Assembly: GCF_001375515.1 (NCBI RefSeq)
Contig: NZ_CTDX01000015.1
Coordinates: 62,001-126,000 of the forward strand
Direction of reading: 5' to 3'
Length of the DNA stretch: 64,000 bases
Origin: Bacillus kwashiorkori
Lineage (GTDB): Bacteria; Bacillota; Bacilli; Bacillales; Caldibacillaceae
Part shown: positions 58,935 through 64,000 of the stretch, one piece after another
Position numbering within the stretch: position 1 is the first letter of the stretch
Layout: each line of letters opens with the position of its first letter
Translations under genes and position numbers: made by a program
Notes under the pieces: generated by a model
Database searches by the model: none
What the model saw: only the letters and a program-made list of their open reading frames with translations
What the model was told of the DNA's origin: nothing

Positions 58935-59741
58935 TTAAAGTGGGCTATTGAATCGCAAAAACAACAAGCTGACGGTTAATAAGACCATAATGCACAAACT
59001 GATTGTGTCCCGTAACTGCCAATGTAGTTTTCGGAATGAGGAGCGCCTTATTCCAGACTGATAGCCTCTAACTTCCATTACATTAGCTAATTCCTCCGCA
59101 CGATTTAATGAACCGACAAATAATGGTAGAAAAACAGGAACTAATGCTTTCATTTGTTGAAACAGTCCGCCTTCCCCGAATGATGCCCCTCGCGCCCGTT
59201 GTGCATCCATCACTTTTTGTGTTTCATCCATTAAATTCGGTATAAATCGTAAAGAAATCGAAAGCATTAACGCGATATCGTCTACAGGTAACTTGAAAAG
59301 ACGCAGTGGTTTTAATAATGAATTAATTCCATCGGTCAAGTCAATTGGTTTTGTCGTTAATGTAATCACCGTGGATAGGAAGATAATCATAACAAAACGA
59401 AAGAAAATGAAAATACCATTAATAATTCCGAATTGTGAGATGGTAATTGGTCCCCAATCAATATATATTTTTCCGCCAGCAGTAAATAAGATTTGTAAAC
59501 ATACAGTAAATAGTATTAACCAAATTAATGGTTTTACCCCGCGGACATACGTCTTGAATGAGATCCCGCTAAGATACATCACTGTAAAGGTAAATAAAAT
59601 TAGTAAAAGATATGTTAACCAGTTGTTTGCAATAAATAAAATAAAAATAAAATAAAAACCAGCGACTAATTTCGCCCGTGGATCTAATTGATGCATAATA
59701 GATTGACCAGGAAAATATCTGCCAAGAATTAATTTATTCAT
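58935..59741 (-). CDS. ecfT: ECF transporter transmembrane component
   Basis: A 268-residue EcfT. ATG 59741 (MNKLILGRYFPG) with GAGAGTGG is preferred to ATG 59804. Five or so helices, SLRFIPNLMDE..KVMDAQRARGA and FLPLFVGSLNRAEELANVMEVRGY carry the two A-R-G-containing coupling helices that contact EcfA. It is the third gene of an ecfA1-ecfA2-ecfT unit. In the Listeria electron-transfer locus an ECF module with RibU supplies extracytoplasmic flavin; no S component is visible here. Confidence 0.92.
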   Translation of the reverse strand: MNKLILGRYFPGQSIMHQLDPRAKLVAGFYFIFILFIANNWLTYLLLILFTFTVMYLSGISFKTYVRGVKPLIWLILFTVCLQILFTAGGKIYIDWGPITISQFGIINGIFIFFRFVMIIFLSTVITLTTKPIDLTDGINSLLKPLRLFKLPVDDIALMLSISLRFIPNLMDETQKVMDAQRARGASFGEGGLFQQMKALVPVFLPLFVGSLNRAEELANVMEVRGYQSGIRRSSFRKLHWQLRDTISLCIMVLLTVSLLFLRFNSPL

Positions 59742-59796
59742 AAACACACCACTCTCTATTTGAGTTACAATAATTTGACTGGGGTCATGCGTCTTA

Positions 59797-60660
59797 TTAA
59801 ACAAGCCCCGCCATCATTAACCCATTAGCTAAATCATCAACGGTTAAACAAATTTTTGGCAGCCGAACACCGGTCTCCTTTTCGATACGGATTTGAAGTT
59901 TACGGGCATCGGGTAATGATAAATGATATTTTTCCAATAGCGCTAGATTAGCAAAAATTTTGTTCGGCACATCGTGAGCAACGACTTGTCCTTTATCCAT
60001 AATAACTACTTGCTCCGCATACTCTGCCACATCTTCCATATCGTGCGTCACTAAGATCGTTGTGAGTCCGCGTTCCATATGCCATGATTTAATGAGATGC
60101 ATAATTTCTCTTTTTCCATTCGGATCTAAACCAGCACCTGGTTCATCTAAAACGAGAATATTTGGTTTCATTGCTAAAATTCCCGCAATGGCAACACGAC
60201 GTTTTTGACCACCAGATAAGGAAAAGGGTGATTTATGTAGTATCTCTTCTTCTAAGCCGACTTGTTGGATTACTTGTCTAGCGATTTTTTTTGCTTCATT
60301 TAATGGAATACCGAAATTAAGCGGACCAAAACAAATATCTTTTTCAACTGTCTCGGCAAATAATTGTGCTTCGGGAAATTGAAATACCATTCCCACCCGT
60401 TGACGCACTTCTTTTAGCTCTTTTTTACTACTAGCTGCTGAAATAGTCGTTGTTCCTACGTAAACTTCGCCTTGTTTCGGAAGAAGTAATCCATTTATTA
60501 CTTTTAAAAGACTAGATTTCCCCGCGCCAGTATGACCTACGACAGCAGTAAATGATTTTGATTGGATAGATAAATCGACAGCTTGTAAGATGAGCGGGCT
60601 TCGAATCGGACCTACTTGGTAGTCAGCAGAAACGTTGTTAAAATTTATTTGCATAGCCAT
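59797..60660 (-). CDS. ecfA2: ECF transporter ATPase A2
   Basis: A 287-residue energy-coupling ABC ATPase with Walker A GHTGAGKSS, signature LSGGQKRRVAIAGIL, and Walker B ILVLDEPGAGLDP. The C-terminal DLANGLMMAGLV end is usual for EcfA2. Its start overlaps the end of ecfA1 by 16 bases (60645-60660). It couples ATP hydrolysis to vitamin or flavin movement together with EcfA1 and EcfT. Confidence 0.93.
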   Translation of the reverse strand: MAMQINFNNVSADYQVGPIRSPLILQAVDLSIQSKSFTAVVGHTGAGKSSLLKVINGLLLPKQGEVYVGTTTISAASSKKELKEVRQRVGMVFQFPEAQLFAETVEKDICFGPLNFGIPLNEAKKIARQVIQQVGLEEEILHKSPFSLSGGQKRRVAIAGILAMKPNILVLDEPGAGLDPNGKREIMHLIKSWHMERGLTTILVTHDMEDVAEYAEQVVIMDKGQVVAHDVPNKIFANLALLEKYHLSLPDARKLQIRIEKETGVRLPKICLTVDDLANGLMMAGLV

Positions 60661-61457
60661 CGCACCATTTCATCTTCTGTCATATATTCATTAGGGACGT
60701 TTTTTCCAAGTTCTCGTAATTTCCGCCGCAACCGTTCAGAAAAGGGGGGTTCTAGTTCTGCTTGTGTCATAAATATTTCTTTTGGAAGACCGCTATTGAC
60801 TACTCTGCCATTATTTAAGACAATTAATCGATCCGCTGCGACCATTTCATTTTTATCATGTGTAATGGAAACAATCGTTATTTGTTTCTTTTGCTTTAAT
60901 TGTTTTAGAGCAATGAGTAGATCTTGTCTGCTAGCTGGATCTAACATAACAAATGCTTCATCAAGCAACAATATATTTGGATCTAATGCTAGGGCACTTG
61001 CGATGGCAACCCGTTGTTTTTGTCCCCCAGAAAGTTGAGAAGGATCATGCAGGCGAAAATCATCCATACCGACTAGCTTTAGTGCTTCATCTACTTTTGC
61101 ACGCATCTCATCATACGGTAAGTTTAAATTTTCTAATCCGAATGCAACATCGTCTTGAACCGTTGTACCAATAAATTGATTGTCAGGATTTTGAAATACG
61201 ATCCCAATTTTTCGTCTAATTTCCCAAATAGTTTGCTGGGATAGTTTCAACCCATCAATGGTAATCTCGCCTTGTTGAGCTGTTAATAAGCCGACTAAGA
61301 TTTGGGCTAAAGTGGACTTTCCGGACCCGTTTTTGCCAACAATAGCCACCCATTCACCTTTATATATGTTAAAAGAAACCGATGATAAAATATCGGTCTC
61401 TGTACGTTTATCATATTGAAATGTCACATTTTCTACTTGAATAATCGGGGTACTCAT
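60645..61457 (-). CDS. ecfA1: ECF transporter ATPase A1
   Basis: A 270-residue ABC ATPase with Walker A GKNGSGKST, Q-loop VFQNPDNQFIGTTVQDDVAFGLEN typical of EcfA1, signature LSGGQKQRVAIASAL and Walker B ILLLDEAFVMLDP. It ends overlapping ecfA2. This set is not in the ribosomal-protein cluster where Bacillus ecf genes usually lie, supporting a dedicated role with the flavin genes upstream. Confidence 0.93.
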   Translation of the reverse strand: MSTPIIQVENVTFQYDKRTETDILSSVSFNIYKGEWVAIVGKNGSGKSTLAQILVGLLTAQQGEITIDGLKLSQQTIWEIRRKIGIVFQNPDNQFIGTTVQDDVAFGLENLNLPYDEMRAKVDEALKLVGMDDFRLHDPSQLSGGQKQRVAIASALALDPNILLLDEAFVMLDPASRQDLLIALKQLKQKKQITIVSITHDKNEMVAADRLIVLNNGRVVNSGLPKEIFMTQAELEPPFSERLRRKLRELGKNVPNEYMTEDEMVRWLCK

Positions 61458-61558
61458 ACTAACTCCACCTTTAAAAAATCACTGTTCGTCAAACACAAAA
61501 AATATCATATCGTAAATAAAACTACTTAGCAATACGGATAAAGGCTTTCCTTTGAAAT

Positions 61559-62497
61559 TTAAGCAATGATCGACACAACAAGCATGGCGATGAATGCACC
61601 ATTAACTAAAACTAAATTTTTCACAGCGAGTGGGAAAGTCTCAGCTTTCGCTTGTTTTAAGTTGAATTTATAAACATGTTGATAGACAGGAATTGCCGCC
61701 AATAAAGATAAAAGGATAATTGGTGGTAAAATATCAAAAATAACAGCGGTTATAATTGCAACAAACGATAAAGTATATAGTATATTAAAAAGCCAAATGG
61801 CATATTTTTTACCGATATAAAAAGGTAATGTAAAACGGTTGTTTTTAATATCATCCTCTAAATCACAAATATTATTGGCAAGCATAATGTTTGCAATCGT
61901 AAAGACGCATGGTAGAGAAATCCAAAGAATTTGTAACAGTAATATTAAGTCCATTTGTAGACTTAAGAATCGTCCTTCCCAAATGATATTGGCAATGCCT
62001 TGATCGTATGCATTGACATAAATGGTCAGAAATACAATTCCAAAGCCCATTGTTACCCCAGAGAAAATTTCCCCGAGTGGCATTCTGGACAGTGGAATGG
62101 GTCCGAATGTATATAAAATTCCAATGGCGAAACAAACCATTCCAATAAGCAGTACGAGCAAATCTGTACGAAATACTAACCAAATTCCGAGTGCCGTTGC
62201 AATGGTTAATAAACTAATAATCGTAAAAATAACAATCCCCTCGGGAACATTCTTTTGCCCGATAATATTTCTTTCTTTTTTATATTCGACGGATTTCGCT
62301 TTTCGATAATCCATGTAGTTATTGATCGCTGTAGTTGTCATATCAAAAATCAGCATCGCAGCAAAAAATATAAGTGTATTAAGAGGATGGAAAGTTTCAA
62401 ACCGATAAACTGTAAATAAAAGCCCAACTAAAAATGGAAAAAAGCTAGCCAATTTCGTTTGAATTTCCACCAACTTCAAAAAAGTTTGTAAGGACAT
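61559..62497 (-). CDS. UbiA-family prenyltransferase (DmkA/MenA-like)
   Basis: A 312-residue enzyme with nine helices that attaches an isoprenoid chain to an aromatic acid, as in menaquinone or demethylmenaquinone formation. The first Asp motif is degenerate (NNYMDYRKAKS instead of NDYFD), and the second is DLEDDIKNNR. In flavin-based extracellular electron transfer clusters a UbiA protein makes the dedicated quinone. It lies between apbE and the ecf genes. A MenA house-keeping function is an alternative. Confidence 0.88.
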   Translation of the reverse strand: MSLQTFLKLVEIQTKLASFFPFLVGLLFTVYRFETFHPLNTLIFFAAMLIFDMTTTAINNYMDYRKAKSVEYKKERNIIGQKNVPEGIVIFTIISLLTIATALGIWLVFRTDLLVLLIGMVCFAIGILYTFGPIPLSRMPLGEIFSGVTMGFGIVFLTIYVNAYDQGIANIIWEGRFLSLQMDLILLLQILWISLPCVFTIANIMLANNICDLEDDIKNNRFTLPFYIGKKYAIWLFNILYTLSFVAIITAVIFDILPPIILLSLLAAIPVYQHVYKFNLKQAKAETFPLAVKNLVLVNGAFIAMLVVSIIA

Positions 62498-62522
62498 AAT
62501 CCGGTTCCTTTCTGAAAAATTT

Positions 62523-62544
62523 GAATTGTTGGGGACAGTCCCCC
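62523..62544. repeat. GGGGACAGTCCCC palindrome, copy 6
   Basis: GAATTGTTGGGGACAGTCCC plus CC lies between the ubiA-like start and the apbE stop, in the same form as the copies at 27517 and 28266. Confidence 0.85.
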
Positions 62545-62545
62545 G

Positions 62546-63607
62546 CTAATAGTTGACTACTTCGAATTCGCTGTTTGTTACTTCGAATGTTTCTTTTAAT
62601 CCAGATGTTAAGTAAATTTTTTTATCTTTACTGACGAATATTGCTTCGACATCGTCCATCGTTTCGACAAATTTCAATCCACCATCAATTCCTTTTGAAA
62701 AAATCGCTGTTGATAAGGCGTCCCCATCCATTGATTTTTTCGTGATTACTGAAACACCGGCAATATCATTATTAAATGGATATCCATCTTCTGGGTTAAG
62801 TAAATGGTGATATGTTTCCTCATCGACTTTTAAATAACGTTCATAAATTCCTGATGTAACGATGGATTTATTTGATTCGCGGATTACTCCGATCACTTCT
62901 CCTCTTGATAAGAAGGGGTCTTGAATTCCTACACCCCATTCTTCTCCACTAGATGGACTTTTTCCCATTACGAAAATATTCCCACCGAGATCAATAATCG
63001 CCGTAGTAACACCGTTTTTCTTTAATAATTCTACTACTTCGTCCGTGATAAATCCTTTCGCAATAGCACCGAGGTCTAATTGCATATTTTCCTTATTTAG
63101 GAAAACAGTTTGTTCTTCTTTATTCATCTTCACTTGTTTATAGTCAATTAGTGGCAATACGTCATTTATTTCCGATTGGGATGGTTTCCGAGCATCCGGA
63201 AAACCAATACGCCATAAATTTGTTAACGGTCCGATAGAAATATCAAAAGATCCAGCTGATTTTTCACTGTAGTCTAATCCTGTTTCAATAAGTTCAAAGA
63301 TGTCCTTTGATACTTTCACCGGTTGCTTTCCAGCTTGATCATTAATTTTATCAACTTCCGAACTCGCTTCATTAACGGTAATGGAATTTGCTAATGTTTC
63401 CATTCGTTTAAAAGCAGCGTCTAGGACAGTTTCTTTATCTTTGTCATAAATTTTTAAATTTACGATTGTTCCCATCATAAATTCCGTTCTTTTATATGGA
63501 TTAGTTAACAAGTTTTCGTTTGTATTTTTATTTTGTCCTTGATTGCACCCAGCTAAGTTAATGAAGAGAAGTATGATAATGACAAAAGCTAATTTTTTTT
63601 TCACCAA
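62546..63607 (-). CDS. apbE: Lipoprotein FAD:protein FMN transferase
   Basis: A 353-residue ApbE/FmnB. The N-terminal signal ends in the lipobox LAGC (Cys about 21), so it is anchored outside the membrane. Family blocks MMGTIVNLKIYD, FDISIGPLTNLWRIG, LDLGAIAKGFITD, IIDLGGNIFVMG, TSGIYER, HHLLNPEDGYP and MDGDALSTAIFSKG are all present, including the Mg site D-A-L-S-T. It should flavinylate the FMN-binding protein encoded just upstream (63773). It differs from the signal-less ApbE at 36847. Confidence 0.95.
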   Translation of the reverse strand: MVKKKLAFVIIILLFINLAGCNQGQNKNTNENLLTNPYKRTEFMMGTIVNLKIYDKDKETVLDAAFKRMETLANSITVNEASSEVDKINDQAGKQPVKVSKDIFELIETGLDYSEKSAGSFDISIGPLTNLWRIGFPDARKPSQSEINDVLPLIDYKQVKMNKEEQTVFLNKENMQLDLGAIAKGFITDEVVELLKKNGVTTAIIDLGGNIFVMGKSPSSGEEWGVGIQDPFLSRGEVIGVIRESNKSIVTSGIYERYLKVDEETYHHLLNPEDGYPFNNDIAGVSVITKKSMDGDALSTAIFSKGIDGGLKFVETMDDVEAIFVSKDKKIYLTSGLKETFEVTNSEFEVVNY

Positions 63608-63695
63608 ATTTCTCCCAGTCCTTTCTAGTATTCAGTCTGTTCTTAAATAGATTGGACGGTTCGCCCCATACTTAGTAATAAAAGAAAATTTTTAA

Positions 63696-63728
63696 AAAAG
63701 ACTTTAGAGATAGTCTCCAAAGTCTTTT
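63696..63728 (-). terminator. Terminator or attenuator after the FMN-binding protein gene
   Basis: On the minus strand AAAAGACTTT and AAAGTCTTTT form a stem with a 13-base loop followed by TT(T)A-rich sequence, between the FMN-binding protein and apbE. It probably lowers expression of the downstream genes. Confidence 0.65.
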
Positions 63729-63772
63729 CTAAGTTGTTTTAAATTTATTTAAGGAAAATAATATTTTAGAGA

Positions 63773-64000
63773 TTATTTTTCAAATACGAAATTATCTACT
63801 TCAATAGGAGTAGTATTTCCTTTTTGTGCTGCATTTATTAATTGAGCAGCATACATTTTGAACGAATGTGAGGAATGAGTTGCACCTGTAACAACTGCCA
63901 CATCTCCAGCACTTTGTTTTTCAACTAAATCATTGCTTAATGCTGGAACGAAGTCTTGTGGACCAACACCAGATTTTTCAGTCATCGTTTTTTGATAATC
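63773..64000 (-). CDS. FMN-binding domain protein, C-terminal part (PplA-like, runs off the window)
   Basis: The last 75 codons of a minus-strand gene that continues past 64000. The visible piece contains VVTGATHSSHSFKMYAAQLINAAQ, the flavinylation loop and helix of FMN_bind domains (PplA, NqrC, RnfG). The usual D-x-x-(S/T)-G-A-T has Ala in place of Asp (A-V-V-T-G-A-T). The neighbouring lipoprotein ApbE, UbiA and ECF genes match the flavin-based extracellular electron transfer locus of Listeria, where this protein is the surface electron carrier. Start and signal are not in view. Confidence 0.85.
   Translation of the reverse strand, partial: DYQKTMTEKSGVGPQDFVPALSNDLVEKQSAGDVAVVTGATHSSHSFKMYAAQLINAAQKGNTTPIEVDNFVFEK

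Overview
The window is low-GC, Gram-positive DNA that looks like a facultatively anaerobic, probably spore-forming member of the Bacillaceae. The evidence is the strong AGGAGG-type ribosome binding sites, frequent TTG/GTG starts, sigma-A promoters, a seven-gene Mrp antiporter, an MhqR-type MarR regulator, a YtvI-like membrane protein, several CBO0543-type membrane proteins and Firmicute-style flavin genes. Species cannot be fixed from the sequence. No rRNA, tRNA, CRISPR array, complete insertion sequence or prophage was seen.

Left part (1-12.6 kb): a membrane protein with a duplicated domain; a metal block (P1B-ATPase with an unusual CPG motif, two near-identical CxxC metallochaperones and a ligand-poor hemerythrin/RIC-like protein) whose two transcription units each carry a perfect FNR-type box TTGAT-N4-ATCAA at the same distance from the -10; two MFS transporters; two decayed genes (a frameshifted ORF and a deleted sugar O-acetyltransferase); small membrane proteins; and an ABC ATPase-permease fusion.

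13.1-18.9 kb holds mrpABCDEFG on the minus strand (Na+/H+ antiporter), with a divergent universal-stress-type gene. 20-33 kb is accessory: a short tyrosine recombinase, an SDR dehydrogenase, a cupin, a methyltransferase, a nitroreductase, small membrane proteins, an AI-2E-type permease and an RtcB RNA ligase. GGGGACAGTCCCC palindromes are scattered between these genes.

34.5-37.8 kb is the most interesting locus. It has two paralogous NAD(P)H:FMN-reductase-like proteins, the second fused to a PAS domain and ending in two tandem ApbE flavinylation motifs (DAVSGAT and DTVSGAT). Just downstream is an ApbE flavin transferase with no signal peptide. This suggests a cytoplasmic, covalently flavinylated redox or sensor protein, preceded by a CRP/FNR-type palindrome. 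37.9-43.2 kb carries an ECF sigma/anti-sigma pair divergent from a NEW3-protein/ABC transporter operon.

43.4-58.8 kb is a run of regulator-target modules: MerR-TipAS; an LmrA/YxaF-type TetR with NmrA and flavin oxidoreductase genes; MhqR with an azoreductase-like FMN reductase (both carrying TCTCGAATTCG operators); a TetR with an MMPL exporter (three phased operators); a TauE/SafE permease; a glycine/D-amino-acid oxidase; a YbaK deacylase; and a TetR with an ABC exporter. 58.9-64 kb (minus strand) is part of a locus like the flavin-based extracellular electron transfer cluster of Listeria: an FMN-binding protein (cut by the window edge), lipoprotein ApbE, UbiA prenyltransferase, EcfA1, EcfA2 and EcfT. 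The window therefore encodes two ApbE systems, one predicted cytoplasmic and one predicted extracytoplasmic.
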